The translations under genes were made by a program, and so were the position numbers. A stretch of 64,000 bases of DNA from Flectonema sp. DT1601 (taxonomy: Eukaryota; Euglenozoa; Diplonemea; Diplonemida; Diplonemidae), in the NCBI GenBank assembly GCA_964019425.1, contig OZ025803.1, forward strand, positions 609,001-673,000, in the 5' to 3' direction. The number at the start of each line of letters is the position of its first letter. The stretch's first letter is position 1. Under the pieces are notes generated by a model. It saw only the letters and a program-made list of their open reading frames with translations. It searched no databases and was not told the DNA's origin. Shown here piece after piece: positions 19,501 through 29,354 of this stretch.

Positions 19501-19938
19501 AACACCACTGCGACATGACTCTCCTTGGTGAAGTACTACTTCAGGGTGATTTGATATTTGAACAACACTTCCTCCAATTAAAGAACTGATCTGTTCGATC
19601 GGCCAAACCTGAAACAGTTTTGACGATTGTAGGGCGTTTTCAGCAATTCGTATCATTGAAGGATCGATGTCTCTTACGATTTTCTTCTTTCTAAACCATC
19701 GTCGTATCACTGGTACTAACAGGCTTGCTAGTTTAGCAACGACGAGGCTTTTAAACTCTTTCTTCATTTCAAGAGGAACGTCCTCATCATAAACCTGACT
19801 AAGTGATAAGTCTCCTATTCCTCCTTCTCTTAGTGTTAATCCTAAATGAGGAGACTCGCTGATGTCGTTGTACATCTCTTGCTCAATCCAATCTCCAGGA
19901 AGTGATTCTGAAGAATCGGGTGATACTGAACGAGTCAT
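16591..19938 (-). CDS. Triple CNB-like and doublecortin-like domain protein
   Basis: 1115 aa. Three cyclic-nucleotide-binding (CNB) folds follow each other at about residues 110-225, 263-360 and 400-506. The lead-in helix of the third (RIPIVSEY...FVSDLVRALRPRVFTPPEII) is typical. The phosphate-binding cassette FGE...RAAT is degenerate in all three: the second keeps FEVKAATHVDVWVL with Lys in place of Arg, the others keep less. Cyclic-nucleotide binding is therefore doubtful, and a structural or altered-ligand role is likelier; kinetoplastid PKA regulatory subunits are a known case of altered ligand. A Ser/Pro-rich disordered region (about 520-815) follows, then two regions resembling doublecortin/ubiquitin-like folds (about 823-935 and 960-1042), suggesting microtubule attachment. 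The doublecortin assignment is by eye and tentative. A short uORF (MQN) may lie in the 5' UTR. Confidence 0.75.
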   Translation of the reverse strand: MTRSVSPDSSESLPGDWIEQEMYNDISESPHLGLTLREGGIGDLSLSQVYDEDVPLEMKKEFKSLVVAKLASLLVPVIRRWFRKKKIVRDIDPSMIRIAENALQSSKLFQVWPIEQISSLIGGSVVQISNHPEVVLHQGESCRSGVFVLLKGSVNLIKKGSDTSKSISLSKGAHIHDRIVAPCVFNDYSMFTGDCLGYSVVSLQQCTWLAVPHEVYSKMTEDIRNIDSNIYKKMYQIGFRRRLLCLPERYPMSFSTVTETELFGDLDMEQCDHVISRLGPRCYKAGDVIIPRGHRSREMFFICNGILEFSSPTTKTVQRTPISINSLDLYICERSIFEVKAATHVDVWVLTESDFQLLLLDNAIKIKVRRAADLCKVKRLLAEGNTQTHREKMRELVKRIPIVSEYISARSDQFVSDLVRALRPRVFTPPEIIVSAATQCDTLLFVTKGQAVVHGRVGSFSKTITLEEALGFTCSIEHRWTHAVSAFTACETWCVDQRVFISILKKYHLLSQIQADTKSLINDPLSEIVVSHESPALYPTPATHSGKLLRGNSRALLIKRMESLQKKKKLANTDSSPSVTPTALPEEESSIGCSSEPSVVLAQESLESEAETDTILKKVQRASSLVGRLGLLFKERQSGPDRLQRKLNDVMKKSKGQHKPPPPITISPRSSRHGIVSADGSIGRYRSASKSASPQQRRTVNDDFKRGTQSLPITPVAKETKGSGDRDLLQHGNGHGNGIIKKSSFLASKSPVRHPSFLLSPEAAAVPSPPGSRCKVFTKVSDKYKVVPPPEDAASDPLDTSDDCTTSTSSLSPSALPSKRGLPITIKNRALQTIQVVCNIKTTQSTGESSLDCSVTEIRFGDGNTMTNLTQLRKAVLTKITDNYINKTNKVIRLKITSFQKVDEFGAHDIEDISDLKNSDCILLYCCEDYSPEVIEAPAELNQTLTSPRHNRVKSPTSQIGDRRYNLLVFTNHVTNTDPRSVCIYANSLNILRDELINIFVLDEADKFIAKLYKLRSSALLEISKIGEILGRDTIYVGIHRREKISMFPSRVPPKHRRENQPSPPNDPWRRLSDSQIRSHIKAERQISPRKRYSSQVVPPPMLSSNLFINSPYIK

Positions 19939-20286
19939 TTTATTGTTTTGTTTTTTGTTGTTTATCAGTGTGTCAGTTTTGCATATTTTCTTTTACTGTA
20001 GGGTCACCTATGTGTGAGAATTGTTAATTATATAAATTTTTTTTTTTTATCTTCCCTAAAACCATTCACACAATACTTCAAACGGAACGCTTTAAAGAAG
20101 TGATTTTTGCTGGTCAAAAGACCCACACTGACACTGACAACTATAAGAAATTGTGCTTTTCCAAACATAACAACAGCACACTTTAAGTAAATTTTTGAAC
20201 CATATCTTCGAAAGAAGAGAGTCACGTAGACGCGACGCTCATCACAAGAACAGCTGTTATTGCATAATACCACATCATTACAATAA
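19939..20286. other. Spacer between CNB-protein gene and symplekin
   Basis: 5' UTR and acceptor region of the CNB-protein gene (candidate CAG at 19996-19998) and the 3' flank of symplekin. Open frames here are short and not protein-like. Confidence 0.5.
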
Positions 20287-23200
20287 TTATATATTTTGAA
20301 TTCCGGCAAAATTACTTTCGAGAGATAAGAGAAGTTTTCCGTGAATCATTTTATTCTGTTTTTTTGGAGTGTTTTGTTTTTGTTGTCTTAACTCTTTTTA
20401 AACACTACTACTTTTTTTTTAAGAAAAAAAAAAAAAAAAACAACCAACAAACCTGATTTAAATATCTAACTAAGTATCGTAGAAGTTGAGTGTTGGAAGC
20501 TAAAGCGCCCATAAGAATCTGTTGGTGTTGTTGTTATATTGTATTTACATCAAGTGTTTCTATAAGAAATATACAAAAAAAAAGGCATACCTTCTCTGGA
20601 AGTAACAGCAATGTGTCTAAAGTTTTTGGCTGATGATCAGTAATGAGTTTAAGAAGACCTCTCCATAATATCTGTTTTATGTTTTATTAATATGATCACT
20701 TTTTTTTTTTATTTCACAATAAAAAAAAAAAAAAAAAAAAAAAGAAGAATAAAAAAAACAACAACAAACCTTATCCTCAAGATCCCAAATTAATTTCTGA
20801 TAAAGATGAGGAACAATACTACTCAGTATGTACGACAAAAGATTCGGATGACTATGAACTGCTTGAAGTACTGTTCTCATGAAGACTATCGGAATAGGAT
20901 CTAATGTAATGAGTTGTTGAAGTGACTGAGCAACTTCTTGATCTGTGAACAAGTGTTTGAGGTCAAGAAGACAACAATCAAGTGCTATAACGATATGTTT
21001 AATCACAATATCATTCTCACCCGGAACCAATTGATGTAAATATAACAAAACAGCTCCAGGATTGAGACCAATTCCTTTTGAGTAATGCATTGGAAGTGGT
21101 GTAATCGCTTCATGAATTGCGTACCTTACATGTTCTGGTCGACACTTCTTTATAACACCAGGTAAGATGCGTGATACAATTTCATCCTTTGGTGTTAACG
21201 ATAATTGAGCTATTAAGTATCTAATGTCACCATCAGATTCGTACATCATTTTAGCAACATTCTGAACTGTTAATAGCTCATCACTAATAAGATCTACTTC
21301 TTCTTGAGAGATGTCCTTGCTGTTTTGTAATTCATTTCTCAGTTCTTTAATCATCGTTTGAAGAACGTGTAATGACAAAACACTTGCTGGTCTTTCCTTT
21401 ACAAGTCTCATTGCTTCATCGACACCCATCTTAAGAAGTAATTTAGTGAGATATTCATGTCGGAATATGGTCGCAAGACCCTCATTTATTTCTTTATCAT
21501 CACGCTTCTTGTCCGCAGCAAGACGCTTCATGTGTTCGTCTACTAAATCGAACAGGTAATCTAATAAAGACATATCAGAACAACACAGCGATAGAAATAA
21601 CGTGACTGCTCCTTGAAGTCCTGCGGTACTAGATGGGTCTGATGATTGTAGAAGGTCTATTATTTGTTTTTTTATATATGAAATAGTCTTGTCGAAGATA
21701 GTTGGATGATTAGGAAGGATATCATGAATTAGAATATTAATCGAAATCGATCTCAGGAGCTCGTCTGCCGGAGCTGTACAATATACCAATAGCTGTTTCA
21801 ATGACCTGTCAGCGCAGGCAGGTCTGTTTAGAAGGACGGCTGCTATGCCGTTGACTCCCGCCCATATTAAAAGTTCATCTCCGCTTTTACAAAACTCCGC
21901 TTCTACAGAGTTCCAAATATCAGTTGGAATGGCTGGGCAGGTGACGAGAAGTTCGCTGAGAAATGTTGTTGCTTCTCTCCCGTGATAGTCTTTCTCATCT
22001 TGTGGTTCCAGCAGAAGTGTTGGACCTAATCCTTTTAGTAATTTATTAAAAGCAGTCACATAAGCAGAGTTTGTGTCACATTCTGAAAAAGTAAATTTCT
22101 TATCACTCTTTGTCTTAGTCGGTGATGTGAAAGACTCATCCCGAGAATCAAAATCAGGCTGAAGTAGAATCGGATCATCTTTCAGTTGAAATGGAGCGAG
22201 GGTTGCGTAGTATGAATAGAGATATTGAAGAGCTGAGTTGAGTGTTAGTGAGAACGTCTGTTTTGGTCTGCAGACCTCTTCCAGAACGATGTCACTAAGA
22301 GACGATGAGATACCGGAGTCACTTTGAGTGATCTGAGCAGAAAAGCGAGTCAGTAAAGCAATACTGTGATACGCTGGTCCAACTCCTTCTTGACTGACAA
22401 ACCGACATGAATCTGCGAGGGCAGTAAACGCCGCGTGAAGGGTTTCGTCTTTCATATTTCTAAGCGCATCACGTCCAGCATGAAGCGCCTGTTCCTTCCT
22501 TTCAGCATGATGTAATAATTTAGTAACAGGAACATCTCCATCTTCTTCTGCAGTTGCAGCTGTTTGCGCAGCTGCTTTCTTAAATGCTTCCAATTCAACG
22601 AGCTGCAGTTTTCTCGCAGCATCAATTTGATTTTGTTCCAATCCCTGTAAATGCTGTTGACCAATTGTTTCCCATGGTTCTAAAGCTTTAAGACCTTCTA
22701 ATATAATACTATTTACTTCACTTCTCGTTAGCAATCCTTTCTCTGGAATACGAAGGTCGAATCGAGGAACTTCCTTTTCTTTTCTTTGAATGATAAGTTG
22801 GACTGAAATAGAGGCGTGCGGATGACTTTTTGCCGCTTCAAACGCCTGCTGAATCTCAGACTTTGTGCTTTGAGGACAAGATGTTGTGTTGAATGCAGCT
22901 TTAAGGATATTATAAAAGCGGTTCAGAGTAGTGCTAATTCTCAGAGCTTGTGGACAGTAGTCAGCGTCAGTTGAAACTTCAACAAGTGAGAGAACAGTCT
23001 TTGTGACTTTAGGTTGTAAATTACGTCTCGTTACCCCAATACATGTTAAATGATTACAAATGGTCTCGCAAATAGCTGAAGACAAACTGCCACTTGAAAT
23101 CGCTGCCAACACAACATCGAAGTACAATTCGGAAATAGAACTTTGAAAGCTTTCCGTAAAGTCTCCTAAACAAGGTTTGTCTAATGAATGTCTGGCACCA

Positions 23201-23544
23201 TCATTGTGATGAGTTGATAGAACTGTGAGTAAAGCAATCTCTAACCATTCTCTTAGTTGTGTTTCAGAGTACTCGTCGACACCTTCTTCGAATCCAGATA
23301 ATACTTTTTTCAACGCTTCTTGGCATTTCAACCCTGACCCCTGCCCATCACGTGCCTTCAGTAGGGTCACTTCAACAGCTCTTGACGCCACTGGCATTAC
23401 TTTTGCGTTTCCTGACTTTGCCTCCCCGCCCATCCATTCCAACAGTTCTGCGAGGTCCTCTCCAGGGAGAGAGTGTAGATGACCGAATACACTGCCATCT
23501 ATCCCAGCATCTATAAGCTCATTACCGAGCTCACTGATGTCCAT
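20287..23544 (-). CDS. SYMPK: Symplekin, four exons
   Basis: Scaffold of the nuclear cleavage and polyadenylation machinery. I join exons 23544-20770, 20671-20591, 20518-20453 and 20355-20287 into a 996-aa protein; every junction is GT-AG and in frame. The first 925 residues are alpha-helical repeats, and the region with HYSKGIGLNPGAVLLYLHQL through PIVFMRTVLQAV matches the conserved symplekin C-terminal domain. The mini-exons supply what the long frame lacks: exon 2 reads ILWRGLLKLITDHQPKTLDT and on to LLLLPEK, corresponding to human [20 protein letters not shown]; exon 3 continues the helix; exon 4 gives a short tail ending at TAA. In euglenozoans this complex couples polyadenylation to trans-splicing of the next gene. 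The probable acceptor (CAG at 23559-23561) gives a 14-base 5' UTR. Exon 4 is the least certain part. Confidence 0.85.
20356..20452 (-). other. Symplekin intron 3
   Basis: 97 bases, donor GTTTGTTGG, acceptor AAACAG, phase 0. The downstream exon is only 23 codons including the stop, so this call rests mainly on the splice signals. Confidence 0.6.
20519..20590 (-). other. Symplekin intron 2
   Basis: 72 bases, donor GTATGCC, acceptor CCAACAG, phase 0. Confidence 0.8.
20672..20769 (-). other. Symplekin intron 1
   Basis: 98 bases, donor GTTTGTTGTTG, acceptor AAACAG, with a T23 tract on the coding strand. Skipping it restores the symplekin-specific sequence in phase 0. Confidence 0.85.
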
Positions 23545-23877
23545 TTTGAATCAAATGGCTGTTTGAAAAAGTAAAATACAAAATATTCTTGAAAACGTCC
23601 TAACCAATACATTCTCATCGATCACAATCTAACAGACGGGAAGTAAATTCACACAAGAGGATCAGATTTACACTATCACTAAGCAGATTACCATCATACG
23701 GAGGCTATGAGCACTCTTCACATATTGGTTAGATTGTGACGCATGTATAGCATCTGCTGTTCTCCTCTAGATTTCGTAACGTAGACACACAATTCATTCT
23801 TTTAAAAGACACTTCTTCAGTGGACAACCGATAAAGTAAAACCCATTACCACAGCTAGATTGTTATTCCGTCGCTTA
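23545..23877. other. Spacer with overlapping inverted repeats
   Basis: Contains a 10-bp perfect inverted pair (CTAACCAATA at 23600-23609, TATTGGTTAG at 23723-23732) and a 12-bp pair (TCACAATCTAAC at 23622-23633, GTTAGATTGTGA at 23728-23739) that share the same right arm. The sequence is less A/T-homopolymeric than other spacers. Possible alternative stem structure or small RNA; no protein frame. Confidence 0.5.
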
Positions 23878-25806
23878 CTAAGTCGTCTCATTAAAATCAA
23901 CACAAATAGGAAGATGGTCAGAAGGGAATATCAGTGATGGGATACCTCCTCCTTCAGATCCAAGTACCTCACGAGGAGGTTGTGGGTGTACAGAAGAGAC
24001 TTCCAATGATGATGAGTGAAGTATGTAGTCAAGACGACCTGTAAATCCTGGTGTGTAGTTAGTAAACGTAAACTCTGGTGTAGCATCACTAAGAACGAAT
24101 GGAGTTACGATATCTGGACCATCACAAGGATCAGCAGTGGTCTTCTCTTCAGCGTCGACAACTTCACCTGACTCGAAATCCCACGCGGAAAAGTCAAAGT
24201 TTTGTGCATTCCACCACACCTGGTGAGACTTATCAAGGTTATTCATACAGTATCGGTGGGGTGCTGATTTAGGTTGAAAGTTTAAGTCTCCACAAAGCAC
24301 TATCTTAGCACCCTCTGCTGACTCTTCCCGAGCAATCTTCGCAGCAAAAGACATCAACACGTGTAGCTGAAGTACTCTGATATGAGATCCCAAAGGGTGA
24401 AACCAAAGATGAGTATTCGCTACAATGATTGACTTCCCTGTTTCAGTACATTTTAAGTGAGTTACTTGAGCTACTGTTGTCACCTTTTCAATGCAAGTTT
24501 TAACTTTTTCAAACTTGTTCAAATATTCGTATAAGTTCTCACAGCCTGGGATGTCTGTTGGAATATCCTTACCGAGACTAATGTCATGAGAGCTTTGCTT
24601 TGAAAATCTGTCTGTGTTCCAGACTGTTGATAAACCGTCTCTACTTTGACCAGTTTTCATGACATACACTCCATCGTGTTGTGGAAGATTCGGAAGTAAG
24701 TATTGAGAATGAATAGCATCAGACATTTCTTGAAAACAAACAATCTCTGGATCGTGTTCTTTGATCTCTCTCAGAATTCTTTGTTTTCTATAATCAGTTT
24801 CAATAGCAAGTGGATCAGCGTATGGATACATCGACTTACCAGTTGCGTATATGACTGTGGCACCTTCGTATAAAATATTGTAAGTCATAATACGAAGTAC
24901 TGAAGTATTCTTTAAAGGAAATCTTTGAAATCCAAGAGACAAATCATCTTTCGGAACGATGACTGCTCCGGAAATGAAAAACTTCGGTTGTCCGACCAGA
25001 TCACCTCTGCTCGGAACCATCATTGAGATTAACACCTTCCCACCATCATCAGATGTTGGTGTGTATGTGTCTCCTTCTGAGACTTGCGTAATATCTTTCT
25101 GAAGAACTTCTTGATAAGTTAATTCCTTCTTAACAATCTGTTTAGCTCCTCCTTTCTTCTTCTTTTTATCTTCGAGTTCCTCAGTTTGTTTTGGGTCTTC
25201 AGAAGTAAACCAAACAGTTTTAATATCGCACTGTTTCTGTTCTAATATTAAAATCTGTTGAGGTACTCCTGCTTGAGGAGTTCTTTCTAAATGAATTATC
25301 TTTGAAGGAATCTCAGGAGGGTCGTACAAAACATTATAATCCCAAGACTTGTCACCCTCTTCGATTCCTTTAATTCGCAATTTTTCCGCAGACTTCCAAG
25401 TGTCTGGTGAATTATTTGATTGCTGAGAATCAAGTGTTTCAGTTTTCGATAAAAGGCTCATAGAAATTCGTGGTGGCGGCGCTGATCTATCTACAACGCC
25501 TCCAGTTTTCTTCTTTTTTGGTGCCGGTCCTAAGAGAGCTACTTCTAATTTTTTTGCAACTCTTGACAAAGTTGATTCTACTGTTTCAATATCGTCTCTT
25601 ATGATCGTCAGCAGTGATTGTTTTGGATCTGAATTCGCAGTTCTGACGGTAAAATGATATCCATTTTCCCTCTTCCAAACTGAAACAGTTTCCTTTTGAC
25701 TTTCCTCAAATACTTTCAACTCTTCGAGACTCGATAGGTTCCTCGACATTGTTTTTAAAAATTTCCTGCTGATACGAGTTACTCGTAAAAGCGAATTGCA
25801 ACGCAT
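23878..25806 (-). CDS. PDE12: PDE12-like 2',5'-phosphodiesterase / deadenylase
   Basis: 642 aa. I start at the ATG of MRCNSLLRVTRISRKFLKTM, an amphipathic basic presequence that predicts mitochondrial import; the open frame extends nine codons further, but only from a TTG and across a probable acceptor (CAG at 25822-25824). Residues 1-300 form the family's variable N-terminal region. Residues 305-642 are an exonuclease-endonuclease-phosphatase domain: metal and catalytic residues are visible in RIMTYNIL (Asn), VCFQEMSD (Glu), VANTHLWFHP (His), LCGDLNF (Asp/Asn) and FPSDHLPI (Asp-His). MYPYADPLAIETDYRKQRI corresponds to the PDE12 signature YPYCAPYALEIDYRQ. Human PDE12 removes poly(A) from mitochondrial RNA and cleaves 2',5'-oligoadenylate; the same general activity is inferred here. 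Confidence 0.88.
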   Translation of the reverse strand: MRCNSLLRVTRISRKFLKTMSRNLSSLEELKVFEESQKETVSVWKRENGYHFTVRTANSDPKQSLLTIIRDDIETVESTLSRVAKKLEVALLGPAPKKKKTGGVVDRSAPPPRISMSLLSKTETLDSQQSNNSPDTWKSAEKLRIKGIEEGDKSWDYNVLYDPPEIPSKIIHLERTPQAGVPQQILILEQKQCDIKTVWFTSEDPKQTEELEDKKKKKGGAKQIVKKELTYQEVLQKDITQVSEGDTYTPTSDDGGKVLISMMVPSRGDLVGQPKFFISGAVIVPKDDLSLGFQRFPLKNTSVLRIMTYNILYEGATVIYATGKSMYPYADPLAIETDYRKQRILREIKEHDPEIVCFQEMSDAIHSQYLLPNLPQHDGVYVMKTGQSRDGLSTVWNTDRFSKQSSHDISLGKDIPTDIPGCENLYEYLNKFEKVKTCIEKVTTVAQVTHLKCTETGKSIIVANTHLWFHPLGSHIRVLQLHVLMSFAAKIAREESAEGAKIVLCGDLNFQPKSAPHRYCMNNLDKSHQVWWNAQNFDFSAWDFESGEVVDAEEKTTADPCDGPDIVTPFVLSDATPEFTFTNYTPGFTGRLDYILHSSSLEVSSVHPQPPREVLGSEGGGIPSLIFPSDHLPICVDFNETT

Positions 25807-26573
25807 AACAACAAAAAAAACCTGAGAAAACAACTTAATTTTTTATAAGTATAACTCAGGGGTAGTAATCTATCCATTCAATGATAAGAGCTTTGTTTGC
25901 TGAAAGAAAGAAAAATAAGAAGTAAAAAAAAAAAAAAAAAAAAAGATTTTTTGTCAAATTGTGAAAACAACGAATTAGAAACCATCATCAAGTTTTTCGG
26001 AAAGAGAAGGTTGTAGCCCCCCCTCTGACATTACTGTAATTATAAAATTAGGAGGTCTTGATAATTTTGAAAAAAAATAAAAAAAAAAAAGTACTCTGAT
26101 GCTGAGTAACTAAATAGCGTCATCTGTTTCTACAGAATAGTCCAAAGGCTCTTAAGAATAGAAGATTCAGACTTCAATTCAAGATTTAGGAATTCTTTTT
26201 TTGCTCGCCATGTGTATTTTATAATTACAGTTACTAAGTTTTTGTTTCCCTTCCTTTTTTTTTTTTTTTTTTTTCTTGCACCATAGTATGTATCTCGCCC
26301 AAAGAGAGCCGAATAAGTCAAAGCACATTTATCTGCAAGAAGTACCGTGTGCTGCCGCTGCACCGAAAGAGGTGTAGTCGAAGGAAGAAGGCGGCACGGC
26401 AACAGCAGTAATAAAAATCATAATTAAAAAAAAAAAAAAAACTAAAAAAACAGAACAAAAAAAACTAACGAATTGGTGGATAGGAATTATACAAGGACAA
26501 CAATGTTTTTTTTTTTTTTTTTTTTTTCCCTCTTCCGCTGCCTTCATTTTTTTTCTGCTAAAGCTAATTATTA
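25807..26573. other. Intergenic region, homopolymer-rich
   Basis: 5' UTR of the PDE12-like gene, then A20 near 25925-25943, T-runs near 26254-26274 and 26503-26526, and the presumed 3' UTR of the coiled-coil gene. No gene seen. Confidence 0.5.
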
Positions 26574-28693
26574 TTATGAATCACGTGTTCTAACCTTGGC
26601 TATCACTGACAAGGCGCGCTTTTCAACAGCAGTGTGAGCTGCCTGTAGCTGTGAGTAGTCCGAAGATGATTTTGTAGATGATAGCATTCTTCTTAATTTA
26701 TTACAAAGAGCCAGAAGAAATGCACACTCGTCATTAGAACTGGGTGACGGTGATGTTATCTTCTCTAGAGAAGCAGTAATATCCGAGCAAGACTTCAGTC
26801 CAACACGCAGCATTTGAACAACTTCTGCAGTCTGAAGACCCCTGTGATCTGGTAGGGGGATTAGTGCTGCTCCAGAGCCTCCGTCACCACGTAAGTCTCC
26901 AATCAGTCTTCTGTTTTCAAGTTTTAATTTTGAAAGCTGATCCTTCAGGCTGCCAGTTGTTTCCACAAATGTTTCATTTTCCTGCTGTAAACTTTTTATT
27001 TCCGCTTCCTGTTTTGCCTGAACACCCCTGGCCTTTGCTACTTCATTCTGCAACCACTCACTATCCCCTTCTTGTTCTGCTACCTTCTCTCGTAGTGCTT
27101 CTAACTCAGTTTCCTGTTTGACATTTGTGAGCTTGCAGCTTTCTAACTCTGTTTTTCCAGTGTCTAGGTGCTCTTCAGTTTTTTCCAACTCACTCATTAA
27201 GACTTCAACTCGACTCTGAAGTTGAGATATCGACTGTTGCTGCTCACGGATCTCTCCGTCCTTTGATTCTGTAATCTCTTGTAATTGTTGTTCTTTGAGC
27301 TCTCTCGTAGATGCTATTACTTCTTGTTCTGTCAATCGCTGTATTGTATTGTTTTGTTTACTATTGGTCGGTGAATAATAATTATAAGATAAAATAGAAT
27401 GCAACAACAAACCTCTTTTTCAATATCAGAAAGTGATTTCTTCAGCCCATCAATGGTGGAAGCAGCAGCAGCGTTTGTTACATTCATTTGAGAAATTTCA
27501 GTAGACGCGGTATCAAGTTGTTGAGACAGCGATACCTTCTCCGCTTCTAACGATGCTGATGTTGCCGCGCGAAGCTCCAATGCTGAGAGCTGTGCACGAA
27601 CAGCTGCCAAGTCATTCGCTTTCACCTCAAGAAGAGACTTCGCAGAAGCATAGTCATGTTCTAGAGTCATTATTTTATCATGATGGGTCTTCTCAATATC
27701 TTGGATCCGAGAGGCAGAGGTAGAATTGGCTTTTTGCGCGACTTCCAAATCTGATTTGAGACGCGCGATATTCTCTTTAAGTGAAGCACACTCCGTAAGA
27801 CTTTTATCAAACTCTTTACGAAGATCAGCATCCGATGAGGAAGTAGTTGCTGGTGTAGCACCAGAGTCAGCTAGTTGACCTCTCAGGTCATCAACTAATC
27901 TTTGGGCAGCAATTCCTCTTCTCTGAGAGTCTGCAAGCTCTGCTTGTAGCAAAGCTTCCCGTGAAACAGCTTCTTTTGCCCTACTCTCTGCTTCGTGTAG
28001 TCTGTCAAGAACGCTGTTATCTACGCTGCTTTTCATTTTATTTAACTCACCTGTGAGTTTTAGTGCTTCTGTCTGTGCTTCCTTTCTAAGTGATTGTTGG
28101 GTCGCAACGAAGCCTTCCAGCTGTTCAATTTCTTGTTGTAATTTCTCATTCCGGTCGCTGAGTGAATCATTTATAGATGAGCCGCCTTGATTTCCTTTCA
28201 TTGCTTCCAGTTCTAGTGCTTGTCGGTTTGATTTACGTGTGAGAGTTGCTATCGTTAGATCTTTTTCTTTCATTTCAAATTCAGATCGGAGTGTATTCGT
28301 CATTGAGATGTCAGATTGACCTCCTTCATCATTATCAAGACGTTGTATAAAGTCTTTATAGAATGTTTCCTTTTCTCTGTAATCATCTCTAGCGTCAACG
28401 TGTATCTTTTTTAAGTCATCCAACTCTTTCCTAAGAGAGATACATTCAGTTAACAGTCGCTCTCGTTCTTCTGCTTCAGCCTCGCCTGTTAGACGTAGCT
28501 GCTCATTTCGTTCAGTCATGCGTTCTACTTCAGCCTTCAAATCATTAACTTTTTCATCATACTCTTCAGCCAGTTCTATTATTTGAGTCTCTAATCTTGC
28601 TTCTCTTGTCACACCGAAACCGTTTTCTGGTAGTAATGCGGCTGTCTGAAGTGCCTTGTGACCGAGTGGTTCCGGCCATTCATTATCTGACAT
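26574..28693 (-). CDS. Coiled-coil protein, two exons
   Basis: 681 aa after joining exons 28693-27413 (427 codons) and 27338-26574 (254 codons plus stop) across a phase-0 GT-AG intron. The protein is almost entirely coiled coil from about residue 30 to 590, rich in Glu, Leu, Lys, Gln and Ala. A small globular end follows (near HRGLQTAEVVQMLRVGLKSC to KRALSVIAKVRTRDS). No motor, membrane segment or catalytic motif is visible, so a cytoskeletal, basal-body or vesicle-tether role is only a guess. The probable acceptor (CAG at 28706-28708) lies 12 bases before the ATG. Without the intron, two separate frames would be called, each broken at the splice point. Confidence 0.8.
27339..27412 (-). other. 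Intron of coiled-coil gene
   Basis: 74 bases, donor GTTTGTTGTTG, acceptor AATACAG. The first 11 donor bases are identical to symplekin intron 1. It joins SDIEKE to RLTEQE in phase 0. Confidence 0.85.
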
Positions 28694-29354
28694 TCAGTGC
28701 TGTGTCTGAAAAGTATAAATATCAACATTCTCAGAGGCAATGAATTGGTTTTCATGCAGCATTCTAAGGGGAAAAGTGAAACATCATTTTGTTTCTTTTT
28801 TTTTTTTTTTTTTTTTTTGAAGTCGAAACCACTGGGGAAGCACACGGGGTACCAGTAATTCGGTACTACAACTCTCACAGGTGAGAAAAGACGTCCCCAA
28901 GTGACTGACTACTAAGACCCACTGTACGGGGCAGGCAGTGAAGGGAGAACACACCGCCATTATATTATGAAAGGTGTGCGGAAGGGGGGGGGTACATTGA
29001 TACTAGAATTATATCTCACTTGAATCAAAGCAAGAACAGTAATTATGGTTCAGCTAAAATACCTGGTAGCCAAGTTTTAAAAAAACAAAAGCTGGAAAAT
29101 CTAAAACCGTCAAAGGAAGGGAAATATGAAATAAATAAAAAATAAAATAATCTATTTTTGGTTAGCACTAACTAGGTTATCGAACCTATCGATAATATGG
29201 TAAGGATATTATGGTTTACGGGATAAAAATCAAAATTTCAAGAGTTTTTAAATCTTAACCCGATTCATGCATCTAGGCGATGAAATAATAAATTATAATA
29301 ATATTATATATCTAATAAAAAAAAAAAAAATAAATAAAAACTTATACATTGCGT
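28694..29354. other. Intergenic region with SINE-like element
   Basis: 5' UTR of the coiled-coil gene, the short element described separately, a small perfect hairpin TAGGTT/AACCTA at 29173-29188, and A/T-rich flank with an A-run near 29319-29332. No protein gene seen. Confidence 0.5.
28797..28930 (-). repeat. Dispersed short element, copy A, with poly(A)-like end
   Basis: From 28819 the sequence GAAGTCGAAACCACTGGGGA, then GTAATTCGGTACTACAAC and TCTCACAG, matches 32014-32081 with a few substitutions and short indels. On the minus strand the conserved block ends in GACTTC followed directly by about 20 A residues, as in a retroposed short element. Boundaries beyond the shared 60-70 bases are uncertain. 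Confidence 0.5.

Noticed and set aside
20028-20309. 93-codon minus-strand frame after symplekin
   Set aside because: Overlaps the symplekin terminal exon and 3' flank; composition is not protein-like.
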